Origin: Pseudarthrobacter siccitolerans | Lineage (GTDB): Bacteria > Actinomycetota > Actinomycetes > Actinomycetales > Micrococcaceae | Direction: 5' to 3' | DNA: 64,000 bases | Assembly (NCBI RefSeq): GCF_030823375.1 | Contig: NZ_JAUSXB010000001.1 | Location: 3,534,001 to 3,598,000, forward strand | In this document: positions 31,566 through 40,591 of the stretch, piece by piece | Numbering within the stretch: the first letter of the stretch is position 1 | How the letters are laid out: each line of letters starts with the position of its first letter | Notes under the pieces: generated by a model | What the model saw: only the letters and a program-made list of their open reading frames with translations | The model's database searches: none | What the model was told of the DNA's origin: nothing | Program-made: the position numbers and the translations under genes

Positions 31566-33598
31566 ACTGCGATCTCCGGCTGCAGCGTCTTCAGCGTCCA
31601 GAACTTCCCCTTGCGGACCGCGAGTGTGGACATCGCCAGCCCCAGGGCCGTGTAACCCAGGAGACCGACCACTGTGGGGACGATCATGGACAGGTCCGCG
31701 CCATAGATCAGATGCCGCATCCCGGTGACCACGTAGCCCATCGGCAGGATCTCGTGGACTACATGCAAGGGCTGCGGCGTGGTCTGCCAGGGGAACGTGC
31801 CGCCGGAGGAAACCAGTTGCAAGACCAGCAGGATCAGCACCACCAGCTTGCCGGGGGAGCCCAGCAGCGCCACGATTCCCTGGATGATGGCGCTGAAGGC
31901 CATGGCCGCGGCCAGCATAAAGAGCCACATCAGGACCGGATGGGCGGCATCCAGGCCCAACGCGAGGTTAACCACCAGGGTGAGGAGGGTCGCCTGTGCC
32001 ACGGAGACCGCGAAGAAGGGTAACCAGCCTCCGGCGGCGATCTTCCAGGACCGGGCATTGGAGGACAGAGCCCGCTGCGTAAGGGGCCGCATGGCCTGGA
32101 CCAGCATAAAGACGCCGATCCACAGCGCGAGGGTGAGGAAGAACGGTGCCAGTCCGGCGCCGTAGGAGCCGGCTTTTGCCTGCGAAACGTTGCTGACCGC
32201 CACCGGATCGGCCATCACCCGTGACAGGTTGCTCTTCTGGGCGTCGTCCGGGTTCGGAACCTGCCCCGCGCCCTTGCCGATCTCGTCCGCCAGCGTCCGT
32301 GAACCTTCGGCAGCCGTGCCCGCACCCTGTTCGAGCTGGGCCGTGCCGTCGTCCACCTGGTGTGCCCCCTGGGCCAGGGCGGCGGCGCCGTCCACGGCTG
32401 CCTGCTCGCCGGTGGCCAGCGTTGCCGCACCCGTATGAAGCTGGTCAGCGCCCCCGGAAGCCTGCACAATGGCTTCCTTCAGTGCAGGGGTGCTGGCGGC
32501 AACCTGGGCCGCGCCCACGCTGACGGCCTCGGAGCCGTCCGCCAGTTGCTGGATCTGGGCAGAGTCGGTCTGGATCTTCGTTTTGGCGGCTGCTAAGGGG
32601 CTTGAGGCAGCCACTGCGTCGAAGTCAGCCAGGATGCTGTCCGCCTGGGCCTGGGTGAGGACGCCGCTGGCGATGAGCCTGGCGTTTGACTCCACCACGC
32701 GCGTGCGGAGGCCCTGGTCGGCTGCCTCCAGTTGGGCAGCCACGTCCTGGACTTTGGTGTTCAGCTGGGCGTTGCCGGCAGCCACCTGCGCGGCGCCTGC
32801 TGCCAGGGTCTGCGAATCGCTGGGCAGGGTGGCAGTCTTGTCCTTCAGGACGGACAGCCCGCTGCTCAGCTGGCCCGCGCCGCCGGTCAGCTGGTTGGCG
32901 CCATCCCGCAGCTTCAGTTGCCCGGCGTAGAGCTCGTCGGCGCCGCCGGCCACGCTGGTGGTTCCGACATGCAGGGTGGCTGTCCCGTCCCGAAGCGCGG
33001 CCACTCCCTCGGCAACCTTGCCGGCGCCGTCGGCTGCCTTGACCATCTGCGTGTGGACGGTGCCAAAGCCGGTGAGCAGCTGGTTGGCGGTCTCTTCGCC
33101 CACGTCTGCGGCGACGGTGCTGTGTACGGCGGTGGTCAGCTTGTCCACAATGGTGCTCAGGAGGTAGTTGTTCGCGTCGTTGGTGGTCACGTTGAGCATC
33201 GCCTGGCTGGCGGAGTCAAAGCTGCCGGGGGAGACAAGGTGGGCGGAAAAGTCCTCCGGGATCTTCAATGCGAAGGCGTACTTGCCGCTGCTGACCCCCT
33301 CGTCGGCCTCCTGCCCGCTGGCCACCGGGATCCAGTGAAAGACGTTGCCCTCCACCAGGCTGTCGGCAACCTTCGAGCCGGCCTGGAGTCCGGTGCCGTC
33401 GCTGGCGGTGGCCCCGGCGTCATCAACCACCAGGGCTGCGTCGATCTGGTCCAGGTTGCCGTAGGGATCCCAGTTGGCGTAGAGGTACACCGCGCCGTAC
33501 AGCAGGGGGACCATGGCGAGTGCGATGATGGTCAGCTTCGGCAGCAGCCCGCCGGTCATCCGCTTGAGTTCTGAGCGGGCCAGCCGCAGTACAGTCAC
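31562..33598 (-). CDS. YhgE/Pip domain membrane protein
   Basis: A 678-aa protein with one N-terminal helix (LTIIALAMVPLLYGAVYLY), a roughly 430-residue extracytoplasmic region, and about five C-terminal helices. The outer region has runs of GA-containing heptad-like sequence (VAALRDGTATLHVGTTSV, GANQLTGGAGQLSSGLSVL) typical of the YhgE/Pip family, where they form a long helical stalk. Family members are linked to phage receptor function and to ABC-2-like export. It is coupled by ATGA overlaps to a degenerate ABC ATPase upstream and TetR downstream, so an export system is plausible. The substrate is unknown. Confidence 0.92.
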   Translation of the reverse strand: MTVLRLARSELKRMTGGLLPKLTIIALAMVPLLYGAVYLYANWDPYGNLDQIDAALVVDDAGATASDGTGLQAGSKVADSLVEGNVFHWIPVASGQEADEGVSSGKYAFALKIPEDFSAHLVSPGSFDSASQAMLNVTTNDANNYLLSTIVDKLTTAVHSTVAADVGEETANQLLTGFGTVHTQMVKAADGAGKVAEGVAALRDGTATLHVGTTSVAGGADELYAGQLKLRDGANQLTGGAGQLSSGLSVLKDKTATLPSDSQTLAAGAAQVAAGNAQLNTKVQDVAAQLEAADQGLRTRVVESNARLIASGVLTQAQADSILADFDAVAASSPLAAAKTKIQTDSAQIQQLADGSEAVSVGAAQVAASTPALKEAIVQASGGADQLHTGAATLATGEQAAVDGAAALAQGAHQVDDGTAQLEQGAGTAAEGSRTLADEIGKGAGQVPNPDDAQKSNLSRVMADPVAVSNVSQAKAGSYGAGLAPFFLTLALWIGVFMLVQAMRPLTQRALSSNARSWKIAAGGWLPFFAVSVAQATLLTLVVNLALGLDAAHPVLMWLFMLAAAMAFSAIIQGIVALLGSPGKLVVLILLVLQLVSSGGTFPWQTTPQPLHVVHEILPMGYVVTGMRHLIYGADLSMIVPTVVGLLGYTALGLAMSTLAVRKGKFWTLKTLQPEIAV

Positions 33599-34296
33599 TT
33601 GGCATCCTCGGTCTCGACTTCAAATTCCTGGGCATCCACGGGGCTCTCCGGCACGGCGCGGGCTTCGGTGGGGGCTTCCGCATTGCCAATGTTGGCGAAG
33701 GAGCCTGACCACGACGGCGGCAGGGAACCCACGGTGGCCACGACGGCGAGCGGCCTCCCGGCGTCGGACGCAAGCTGCTCCAGAAGGGGCAGCCAATTGG
33801 CGGCGTCGGCGCTGTGCCGGTCGGGGGAGTCCACCACCAGCAGGTCCGTGTGCGGGTTGGCCAGCGCCAGGGCCGCCAGGAGCTCCAGCCTGCGCAAGGG
33901 GTCCAGCTGCTCGATCCACTGGTCCGCGATGTCCTCGAAGCTGTTCACCTTGAGCCACGGGTTGCTGAGCAGGGCTCCACGGTAACGGCGGGGAATCAGG
34001 GCCAGGTCCTCCGTTACCAGATCCCGGACGCTGAGGTGCCGCTCGGGCTCATTGACGCCGGGAGCATCCACGAGGGCACTGGCCATCCGTACCCTCCTGA
34101 TCCCGCGGTTGCCGTCCCAGCTGACGGATCCACTGGTGGCCTTCATCCGGCCGCTGAGAACCAGTGCCAGCGCTGTGCGGTGCTCCTGGCGTTCCCCGGC
34201 TACCAGCATCAGTTCGCCCCGGCTGACCTGGAGCGAAGTGCCCGGTAGCAGGGGGTCGCGGCGGCCGCGGACATGGAGCTGCTGAGCTAAGAGCAA
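33595..34296 (-). CDS. Degenerate ABC-type ATP-binding protein paired with YhgE
   Basis: A 233-aa protein with the length and layout of an ABC nucleotide-binding domain, but weak motifs. The Walker A position reads GERQEHRT (residues 34-41), so two glycines and the lysine of GxxGxGKT are replaced by Gln, His and Arg. The Walker B aspartate is kept (LLVVDSPDR) but the catalytic glutamate is serine, and no LSGGQ signature is seen. ATP hydrolysis is doubtful. A TTG start at 34296 follows AAAGGA, and its 3' end overlaps the YhgE start by four bases. Acidic residues dominate the C-terminal 30 residues. It is the first gene of the operon. Confidence 0.8.
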   Translation of the reverse strand: MLLAQQLHVRGRRDPLLPGTSLQVSRGELMLVAGERQEHRTALALVLSGRMKATSGSVSWDGNRGIRRVRMASALVDAPGVNEPERHLSVRDLVTEDLALIPRRYRGALLSNPWLKVNSFEDIADQWIEQLDPLRRLELLAALALANPHTDLLVVDSPDRHSADAANWLPLLEQLASDAGRPLAVVATVGSLPPSWSGSFANIGNAEAPTEARAVPESPVDAQEFEVETEDAK

Positions 34297-34362
34297 GAAG
34301 GTCCTTTCGCGGAAGATTGCTCCACCCAGTGTATCTAAACTGACCAGTCAGTTCAAATAACG

Positions 34363-35817
34363 CTACAATCCATACTTCTCGAGGAGGCGGAGCCAGACTT
34401 CGCTGATGGTGGGATACGAAGGAACGGCATGCCACAGCCGGTCCAGTGGCACTTCGCCCACCACTGCAATGGTCGCTGCATGCAGCAGTTCTGCCACATC
34501 CGGCCCGGCGAAGGTGGCTCCCAGCAGGACTCTGCGGTCCTCATCGATAACCAGCTGCGCCCAGCCCTCGTAATTCTCGGAATGAAGTGAGGACCCCGAT
34601 ACCTGGATAGGCAGTTCCACGGAGGAGGCGTTGTAGCCGTCCTTTTGCGCAGTCTCCAGCGTGCGGCCCACCGCGGCGAGTTCGGGATCTGTGAAAACAA
34701 CACCCGGCACGGCGTGCTCGTTGGCGGTCTGGGCGAAGCGGCTCCAATCCTGCGCGACGCCGGCCAGTTCCCCCTTGGCGCGGGCGGCGATAGCGTCTCC
34801 GGTGGCCCGTGCCTCGTACTTTCCCTGGTGCGTGTACAGGTTCTTGCCGGCTGCATCGCCCACGGCATAGAGCCAGGGTTCCTCTCCCCAGGCCCCTTCG
34901 ACCAGGCCAGAATTATCCGCCGTGAGTGTCAGGTGCCCTGCCTCGTCCGGCTCGAAGCCCACGCTCTCCAGCCCGAGCCCTTCCAGCGCGGGATGGCGGC
35001 CTGTGGCGACCAGGACTTTGTCCGCTGCCACGCTCGTACCGTCACCAAGCTGCAGGCTGAAGGTGCCGTCGTCGTTCTCGCTGATGCTGTCCGTGACCGT
35101 GTGGAGCCGGAGCTCCACGCCGTCCGCGCGCAGGCCTGCCGCGACGAGCCCGGCAGCCTCCGCCGGGAAGCTTCGCAGCAGCCCGCTGCGCGCCACGAGC
35201 GTCACGGTGGAACCCAGCCGGGCGAAGGCCTGAGCCAGTTCCGTCCCGGCGACGCCGCCGCCGAGTACCACCAGGCGGTCCGGAACCTCCTTTGCGGAAG
35301 TGGCCTCGCGGGTACTCCATACCTGGACGTCCTGAAGTCCCTCAATGGGGGGAGTGTTGGGGGCGGAACCGGTGGCCAGCACCACCGCGTGCCGGGCCTG
35401 GAGCTGGTAGGAGTTGCCGTCCAGCCCGGTTACCTCCACTGACTTGGGCGCCGTGAGCCAGGCATGGCCGCGGATGAGTTCGATGCCCGTATCCTCCAGC
35501 CACTTCACCTGGCCGTCGTCCTGCCAGTTGGACGTCATGTAGTCCCGGAACTTCAGGACCGCTGCAGCATCGAGGGTACGGGTCACTGCTTCCTTGGCCC
35601 CTGGCAACGTCTGCGCCCCATGGAGGGCCGTGCCGGGGCGGAGGAGGGCCTTTGACGGCATGCAGGCCCAGTAGGAGCACTCGCCGCCCACCAGTTCCGC
35701 TTCCACCACCACCGCTGTAAGCCCGCCCTGGACCACCCTGTCTGCTACGTTTTCCCCTACGGCGCCTGCGCCGATCACCACAACATCAAATTCACGCAAA
35801 ACTGCCTCGGGCATCAT
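34363..35817 (-). CDS. FAD-dependent pyridine nucleotide-disulfide oxidoreductase
   Basis: A 484-aa class I flavoprotein disulfide reductase. It has the FAD motif VVVIGAGAVGENVAD, the redox disulfide ECSYWACMPSK (C-x4-C), the NAD(P) motif LVVLGGGVAGTELA, the second FAD motif LYAVGDAAGKN, and a C-terminal dimerisation domain. The active-site histidine of the HPTxxE motif is Tyr here (YPTISE), so it differs from lipoamide dehydrogenase and mycothione reductase. A -10-like TAGGCT (35824-35829) lies 6 nt before the first ATG, suggesting a leaderless transcript. The substrate is uncertain: a low-molecular-weight disulfide or a quinone. Confidence 0.9.
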   Translation of the reverse strand: MMPEAVLREFDVVVIGAGAVGENVADRVVQGGLTAVVVEAELVGGECSYWACMPSKALLRPGTALHGAQTLPGAKEAVTRTLDAAAVLKFRDYMTSNWQDDGQVKWLEDTGIELIRGHAWLTAPKSVEVTGLDGNSYQLQARHAVVLATGSAPNTPPIEGLQDVQVWSTREATSAKEVPDRLVVLGGGVAGTELAQAFARLGSTVTLVARSGLLRSFPAEAAGLVAAGLRADGVELRLHTVTDSISENDDGTFSLQLGDGTSVAADKVLVATGRHPALEGLGLESVGFEPDEAGHLTLTADNSGLVEGAWGEEPWLYAVGDAAGKNLYTHQGKYEARATGDAIAARAKGELAGVAQDWSRFAQTANEHAVPGVVFTDPELAAVGRTLETAQKDGYNASSVELPIQVSGSSLHSENYEGWAQLVIDEDRRVLLGATFAGPDVAELLHAATIAVVGEVPLDRLWHAVPSYPTISEVWLRLLEKYGL

Positions 35818-35966
35818 GGGGAAAGCCTACGCCGGGCGGGCGGCGGGAAACGTGCGGTGAGGCAGGGCGGCGGGCAGGCCACGGCAGGGCAATCTGGCGG
35901 CGGGCAAGTCGGGGCTGAACCTAAACCAGGCCGGAGCGCACCCCGATCCCGTGGTGCAACGCAAAA

Positions 35967-35994
35967 GGTCCGCACCGGCGAACCGGTGCGGACC
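35967..35994 (-). terminator. Terminator of tRNA-Arg
   Basis: A perfect 12-bp stem (GGTCCGCACCGG and complement) with a 4-nt loop begins 7 nt past the tRNA 3' end on the - strand and is followed by TTTTGC. Confidence 0.9.
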
Positions 35995-36001
35995 TTGTTT
36001 G

Positions 36002-36075
<74 letters not shown>

Positions 36076-36189
36076 ATCTTGTGTTCCGGGGGAAGAACCG
36101 CTCTCCCTGAACCTCGAATTACTTTACGCGAGGGTTGGCGGTGATGCCAAATCGGGAGGCATGTAATCTCTGCAACTAGACCGGTATAG

Positions 36190-36203
36190 GTGACCTTCGT
36201 CAC
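36190..36203 (+). promoter_or_regulatory. CRP/GlxR-like palindrome upstream of pckG
   Basis: GTGA-N6-TCAC matches the core of the CRP/GlxR consensus (TGTGA-N6-TCACA). It lies about 150 bp upstream of the pckG start in an AT-rich promoter region. Control of PEP carboxykinase by cAMP receptor proteins is known in several bacteria. This is inference by motif. Confidence 0.45.
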
Positions 36204-36352
36204 TTATTGACGGATAATTGGAGTGAAATTCCTTGATTTGGCGCGGAACTGCGTTTCGGCGGTCCTAAAACGTCAGCATACGTTCAAAAAACTCCAGTGG
36301 TCCGGACCATAGCATTTAGCTCACACCGATGAACCCGAGGAAGGGAACCGAA

Positions 36353-38179
36353 ATGGGCGATCTGGCGCAGAAGCCGCTGCTTGACAACGCACCCACCACA
36401 CATGCCGGCCTGCTGGCATGGGTCGAAGAGGTTGCTGAGCTTACGCAGCCGGACCGTATCTACTGGGTCGACGGCTCCGAAGAGGAGAACACCCGCCTCA
36501 CGGACGAACTGGTGGCTGCGGGAACGCTGACCCGGCTCAACCAGGACCTTTTCCCCAACTCCTTTGCCGCCTTCTCTGATCCCGCGGACGTAGCCCGGGT
36601 GGAGGAGCAGACCTTCATCTGCTCCGAAAACAAGCACGACGCCGGTTTCACGAACAACTGGATGGCGCCGGCCGAGATGAAGGAGAAGCTCCGCGGCCTG
36701 TTCGCCGGCTCCATGCGCGGCCGCACCATGTACGTCATTCCCTTCGTCATGGGCCACCTTGACGCCGAGGACCCGAAGTTCGGCGTCGAGATCACGGACA
36801 GCGCCTACGTCGTCGCCTCGATGCGCATCATGGCCCGCATTGGCACCGATGTCCTGAACCGCATCACTGAAACAAATGCCTTCTTCGTTCCCGCCCTGCA
36901 CTCCCTGGGCGCCCCGCTGGAAGCCGGCCAGGCCGATGTCTCCTGGCCCTGCAACCCGGACAAGTGGATTGTCCACTTCCCCGAAGAGCGGTCCATCTGG
37001 TCCTTCGGCTCGGGCTACGGCGGCAACGCCCTCCTGGGCAAGAAGTGCTACGCCCTCCGTATCGCGTCCGTCATGGCACGCGATGAGGGCTGGCTGGCCG
37101 AGCACATGCTCATCCTCAAGCTCACCTCGCCGGAACAGAAGACGTACTACGTCTCCGCCGCGTTCCCGTCCGCCTGCGGCAAGACCAACCTTGCCTTGCT
37201 TGATCCCACCATCAAGGGCTGGAAGGTCGAAACCCTTGGCGACGACATCACCTGGATGCGGTTCGGCAAGGAAGGCGAGCTGCGCGCCGTCAACCCGGAA
37301 GCAGGCCTCTTCGGCGTCGCTCCCGGCACGGGCTGGGGAACCAACCCCAACGCCATGCGTGCCATCGCCAAGGGCAACAGCATCTTCACCAACGTGGCAT
37401 TGACCGATGACGGCGGTGTCTGGTGGGAGGGCATGACGGAGGAAACCCCGGCACACCTGACCGACTGGCAGGGCAACTCCTGGACGCCGGATTCGGACAA
37501 GCCGGCTGCCCACCCGAACTCCCGCTTCTGCACGCCTATCGACCAGATCGACATGCTGGCCGAGGAGTACCACAGCCCCAACGGTGTTGAACTGTCCGCC
37601 ATCCTGTTCGGCGGCCGGCGCAAGACCACCATCCCGCTGGTCACCGAGGCCCGCAGCTGGTCCAACGGCATCTTCATGGGCGCCACCCTTTCCTCGGAAA
37701 CCACTGCTGCCGCAGCGGGTGCCGTGGGTGTGGTCCGCCGCGATCCCATGGCCATGCTGCCCTTCATCGGGTACGACGCCGGCGACTACCTGAACCACTG
37801 GGTCAACCTGTCCGCGAAGGCCAACCCGGAGCGGCTGCCCAAGATCTTCCTGGTCAACTGGTTCCGCCGGAACTCCGAGGGCGGCTTCGCGTGGCCTGGA
37901 TTCGGCGACAACGCCCGCGTCCTGAAGTGGGCCATCGAGCGCCTCGAGGGCAAGGCTGATGCCGTGGAGACCCCTATCGGCTTCGTCCCCACCGGCGACT
38001 CCATCGACCTCGAAGGCCTGGACATGACCCCGGCCCAGGTGGAGGAAGCCGTCAAGGTGGACCCCACCGAATGGGCTGCGGAACTCGCCTCCATCGAGGA
38101 CTGGTTCGCCAACTTCGGCGGCTCACTGCCAGACGCGCTCCAGTCGGAGCTCGCCACCCTGAAGTCCCGGCTGGGCTAA
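36353..38179 (+). CDS. pckG: Phosphoenolpyruvate carboxykinase (GTP)
   Basis: A 608-aa enzyme converting oxaloacetate and GTP to phosphoenolpyruvate, CO2 and GDP, the entry step of gluconeogenesis. The P-loop and catalytic cysteine are in [37 protein letters not shown] and FVNWF-type (FLVNWFRRN) segments are also in place. The ATG at 36353 follows AAGGGA by 5 nt; another ATG at 36329 is less likely. The 277-bp upstream region is AT-rich and holds a CRP-like site. A strong hairpin follows the gene. Use of aromatic acids (genes at the left end) feeds the TCA cycle and would require this enzyme. Confidence 0.98.
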   Translation: MGDLAQKPLLDNAPTTHAGLLAWVEEVAELTQPDRIYWVDGSEEENTRLTDELVAAGTLTRLNQDLFPNSFAAFSDPADVARVEEQTFICSENKHDAGFTNNWMAPAEMKEKLRGLFAGSMRGRTMYVIPFVMGHLDAEDPKFGVEITDSAYVVASMRIMARIGTDVLNRITETNAFFVPALHSLGAPLEAGQADVSWPCNPDKWIVHFPEERSIWSFGSGYGGNALLGKKCYALRIASVMARDEGWLAEHMLILKLTSPEQKTYYVSAAFPSACGKTNLALLDPTIKGWKVETLGDDITWMRFGKEGELRAVNPEAGLFGVAPGTGWGTNPNAMRAIAKGNSIFTNVALTDDGGVWWEGMTEETPAHLTDWQGNSWTPDSDKPAAHPNSRFCTPIDQIDMLAEEYHSPNGVELSAILFGGRRKTTIPLVTEARSWSNGIFMGATLSSETTAAAAGAVGVVRRDPMAMLPFIGYDAGDYLNHWVNLSAKANPERLPKIFLVNWFRRNSEGGFAWPGFGDNARVLKWAIERLEGKADAVETPIGFVPTGDSIDLEGLDMTPAQVEEAVKVDPTEWAAELASIEDWFANFGGSLPDALQSELATLKSRLG

Positions 38180-38215
38180 CCCTCATAGGTACAACGGCGT
38201 ATTAAGAACAGCGGC

Positions 38216-38249
38216 GGCCCCGCACCTTTCAATCGAAAGGTGCGGGGCC
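38216..38249. terminator. Hairpin terminator between pckG and hmp
   Basis: A 15-bp perfect stem (GGCCCCGCACCTTTC and complement) with an AATC loop between the convergent pckG and hmp genes. It probably serves both directions; T runs are weak. Confidence 0.85.
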
Positions 38250-38276
38250 GTGGTCGTTGTGTCTCCTACTAAATCA

Positions 38277-39437
38277 TCAGGAAGCCAGCCAGATGTCCGG
38301 GCCGAATACCTCGTAGTGGATCCGCGTAGCCGGGATGCCGGCGTTGATGGCCTCATTGCGGATGTTCTTCATAAACGGCAACGGGCCGCACAGGTACAGG
38401 GACGCATTGGCCGGAAGGTCCACCTCGCGCAGCGACATGAATCCTTCCCGCGCGCCCGCCTCCGGCTGTTCCAGCCAGAGCTGCAGCTCGGCACCGTCCA
38501 GGCTTTCGACGTCGTCCGTCATCTGGCTGCGCAGCGCCCAGTTGTCCAGGGTGCTTTCCGCGTGGAGCACCAGCACCTGCCGGTCAGAACCGGCCTCCGC
38601 CAGTGCGCGAAGGATCGAGGCCGTGGGAGTGCATCCGATGCCTGCGGAGGCAAGCACCACCGGGCCGTCGCCGTCCTTGAGGGCGATTTCACCGTACGGG
38701 TTGGAAATCTCCAGGATGTCGCCCACCTGCACGTCGTTGTGAAGTACAGGCGACACTTCACCGCCGTCGTCCAGTTTGGTGGTGAAGCTGCGGCTGGTCC
38801 CGGCCTCCCCGGACAGGGAGTACTGGCGCACCTGGCGCAGGCCCTCGGGCAGGACCACCTTGACGCTGATGTACTGGCCCGGGAGGGCCGGCGTCACCGG
38901 GGTCCCGTCCGCCGGCTCAAGGGTGAAGGTCATGGATCCGGCCCCGGCGGCGGTCTTTGCGGCCACGCGCCACGGCATCCACATCTTGTCGTTCGCCTGG
39001 CCTGCGTAGAGGGCCTTTTCGAGCTTGATCAAGGCGTCGGCCATGAGCCAGTACACCTCAGTCCACGCTTCGGCGATCTCGGCCGTGATGACCTCCGCCA
39101 GGTCTTCGGCGATGGCCGCGAACAGGTGCTCGTACACCACCTGGTACTGCGGCTCCGCGATACCCAGCGAGGCGTGGCGGTGGGCGATGCGCGACAGGAC
39201 CGTCTCGGGGAGGGTGCCCGGGTTGTTGACGAGGTGCGTGGCGAAGGCCGCGATGCTGCCTGCCAGCGCCTGCTGCTGGTTGCCTGAGCGCTGGTTGGAA
39301 CGGCTGAAGACACCGTCCAGGAGTTCGGGGTGCGCGGCGAAGAGCCGCTGGTAGAACTTGGGCGTGATGGCGCCGATGCGGGAACCGACGAGCGGCAGCG
39401 TGGCCTCGATGACAGGGCGGGATTTGTCCGAGAGCAT
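38277..39437 (-). CDS. hmp: Flavohemoprotein (nitric oxide dioxygenase)
   Basis: A 386-aa three-domain protein: globin (heme-ligand histidine in RIAHRHASLGI, His88), FAD domain (VRQYSLSGEAG) and NAD domain (ASAGIGCTPTASILRAL, then YLCGPLPFMKNI). It oxidises nitric oxide to nitrate with NAD(P)H and O2. The Rrf2/NsrR-type regulator gene lies just upstream on the same strand, and two palindromes sit in the 184-bp gap, so induction by nitric oxide is likely. GGAGTTCC precedes the ATG. Confidence 0.97.
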   Translation of the reverse strand: MLSDKSRPVIEATLPLVGSRIGAITPKFYQRLFAAHPELLDGVFSRSNQRSGNQQQALAGSIAAFATHLVNNPGTLPETVLSRIAHRHASLGIAEPQYQVVYEHLFAAIAEDLAEVITAEIAEAWTEVYWLMADALIKLEKALYAGQANDKMWMPWRVAAKTAAGAGSMTFTLEPADGTPVTPALPGQYISVKVVLPEGLRQVRQYSLSGEAGTSRSFTTKLDDGGEVSPVLHNDVQVGDILEISNPYGEIALKDGDGPVVLASAGIGCTPTASILRALAEAGSDRQVLVLHAESTLDNWALRSQMTDDVESLDGAELQLWLEQPEAGAREGFMSLREVDLPANASLYLCGPLPFMKNIRNEAINAGIPATRIHYEVFGPDIWLAS

Positions 39438-39481
39438 AGGAACTCCTGAGGTAGCGGCCGGGGCCTTCGTCCGGCCTTATT

Positions 39482-39510
39482 GAATACCTGCATTAGAAAT
39501 GCGTGTATTC
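39482..39510. promoter_or_regulatory. 29-bp palindrome upstream of hmp, candidate NsrR operator
   Basis: The arms GAATAC..GCATT and AATGC..GTATTC are inverted about a short centre, with 12 of 14 positions paired. GCATT and AATGC match the half sites of NsrR operators in other bacteria. It lies about 45-73 bp before the hmp start. Confidence 0.6.
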
Positions 39511-39520
39511 ATATCCAATG

Positions 39521-39537
39521 TTCTACACGTTGTAGAA
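39521..39537. promoter_or_regulatory. Second palindrome upstream of hmp
   Basis: TTCTACA-CGT-TGTAGAA is a perfect 7+3+7 inverted repeat, 11 bp beyond the first palindrome. It may be a second regulator site or overlap the promoter. Confidence 0.45.
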
Positions 39538-39621
39538 GTTGCAATCAAATCACGCGGCGGCGCGGCGACATTCGGGTTCTGTGCAGGGAATTCTGCGGAC
39601 AGGAGCCTGTGGGACCAGAGG

Positions 39622-40071
39622 CTACAGCCCGGGCCGGAGGCCGATCATTTCGAAGACGGGTTCCATTTGCCGGGAGACCGGAAGGTCCGCGATCATCACG
39701 CTGTCGAGCTCGCGGTAGAAGGCCTCGCGCGCCCGTGACAGGGCGGAGCGGAGCTTGCATTCATTGATGAGCGGGCAGTTGCCGCCCGGGGCCATGCACT
39801 CTGCCGCGTCCGTCCTGGTGTCGAGCTGCCGGAGGATTTGTCCCACGGTGGCAACCCGGCCGGCATGGCTTAGCCGGGAGCCGCCGGTCCGACCGCGCTC
39901 CACCTCAATCAGCCCGAGGTTCCTCAGCTTTGCCATCGCCTTGCTGACGTGGTTGTAAGGGGTTCCCACGGTATCGGCGATGTTTTGTGTGGTGAGCAGC
40001 GTGCCGCCGGGAGCGGCGGCCAGCACCATTAGCGCCCTCAGACTCACGTCGGCAAAAGCGTTGATTTTCAT
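39622..40071 (-). CDS. nsrR: Rrf2 family regulator, NsrR-type nitric oxide sensor
   Basis: A 149-aa protein with an Rrf2 winged helix (ADVSLRALMVLAAAPGG, NIADTVGTPYNHVSKAMAKL) and three cysteines at 92, 99 and 105 (C-x6-C-x5-C), the ligands of an iron-sulfur cluster. NsrR represses hmp and loses repression on reaction with nitric oxide. The gene is immediately upstream of hmp, which supports the assignment over IscR or RirA. The spacing of the first two cysteines is one residue longer than in some NsrR proteins. Confidence 0.88.
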   Translation of the reverse strand: MKINAFADVSLRALMVLAAAPGGTLLTTQNIADTVGTPYNHVSKAMAKLRNLGLIEVERGRTGGSRLSHAGRVATVGQILRQLDTRTDAAECMAPGGNCPLINECKLRSALSRAREAFYRELDSVMIADLPVSRQMEPVFEMIGLRPGL

Positions 40072-40083
40072 GGGCAGTCCGGT

Positions 40084-40584
40084 CTAGTCCACCCAGATGG
40101 TTGGCTCGCTGGCATCAGCCGCAAGCTCGCCGAACTCCCACGCCCGGGTCACCGCGTCCGCTGAGTAGGGCAGCACCGCCGCGAAGACTTGGCCTTCGCG
40201 GTGCTCCGTTGCCACATGGATGGCATCCGACTCTTCCTCCACAAGGAGGATGTCACAGACCACGGCCGCAGCCCGGAAGTCATTCCGGTTCTGCCGCAGC
40301 AGGGCGGTGAGGTCGCTGATCATGCCATCGGCGTCGAAATCGCCGTCCGAGCCTTCTTCCGCATCCGCGGGCGTCACGGCAACCAGGCGGACTTCGCCGT
40401 CGTTTTGCACCGTCAGGGCAAAGGGCAGGAAGCCGCCGTTGCGTTGGAGCTGCTCCTGGGCGGCACTGATACCCGTCCCCAGCAGGTTCTCAAGATCGGT
40501 GGCAGTGCTTTCCGGGACGGAATCCCGCCAGGACCCCGTCCCGCCGGCAGCTGATCCGGAGTCCAGCCTGTTGTCCTCAGCCAT
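40084..40584 (-). CDS. Conserved hypothetical protein between manB and nsrR
   Basis: A 166-aa acidic soluble protein that I do not recognise. A disordered Ser/Gly-rich start is followed by a folded region (LENLLGTGISAAQEQLQRNG, FALTVQNDGEVRLVAV, FRAAAVVCDILLVEEESDAIHVATEHREG). The pattern of alternating strands suggests an alpha/beta stress- or housekeeping-type domain. The ATG at 40584 lies 7 bp after the manB stop, so it is probably co-transcribed with manB. Upstream in-frame sequence (to 40755) overlaps manB and is not needed. Confidence 0.8.
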   Translation of the reverse strand: MAEDNRLDSGSAAGGTGSWRDSVPESTATDLENLLGTGISAAQEQLQRNGGFLPFALTVQNDGEVRLVAVTPADAEEGSDGDFDADGMISDLTALLRQNRNDFRAAAVVCDILLVEEESDAIHVATEHREGQVFAAVLPYSADAVTRAWEFGELAADASEPTIWVD

Positions 40585-40591
40585 GCGGGGG

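Noticed and set aside
36284..37798. 504-codon - strand frame opposite pckG
   Set aside because: Shadow of a highly conserved gene; no domain.
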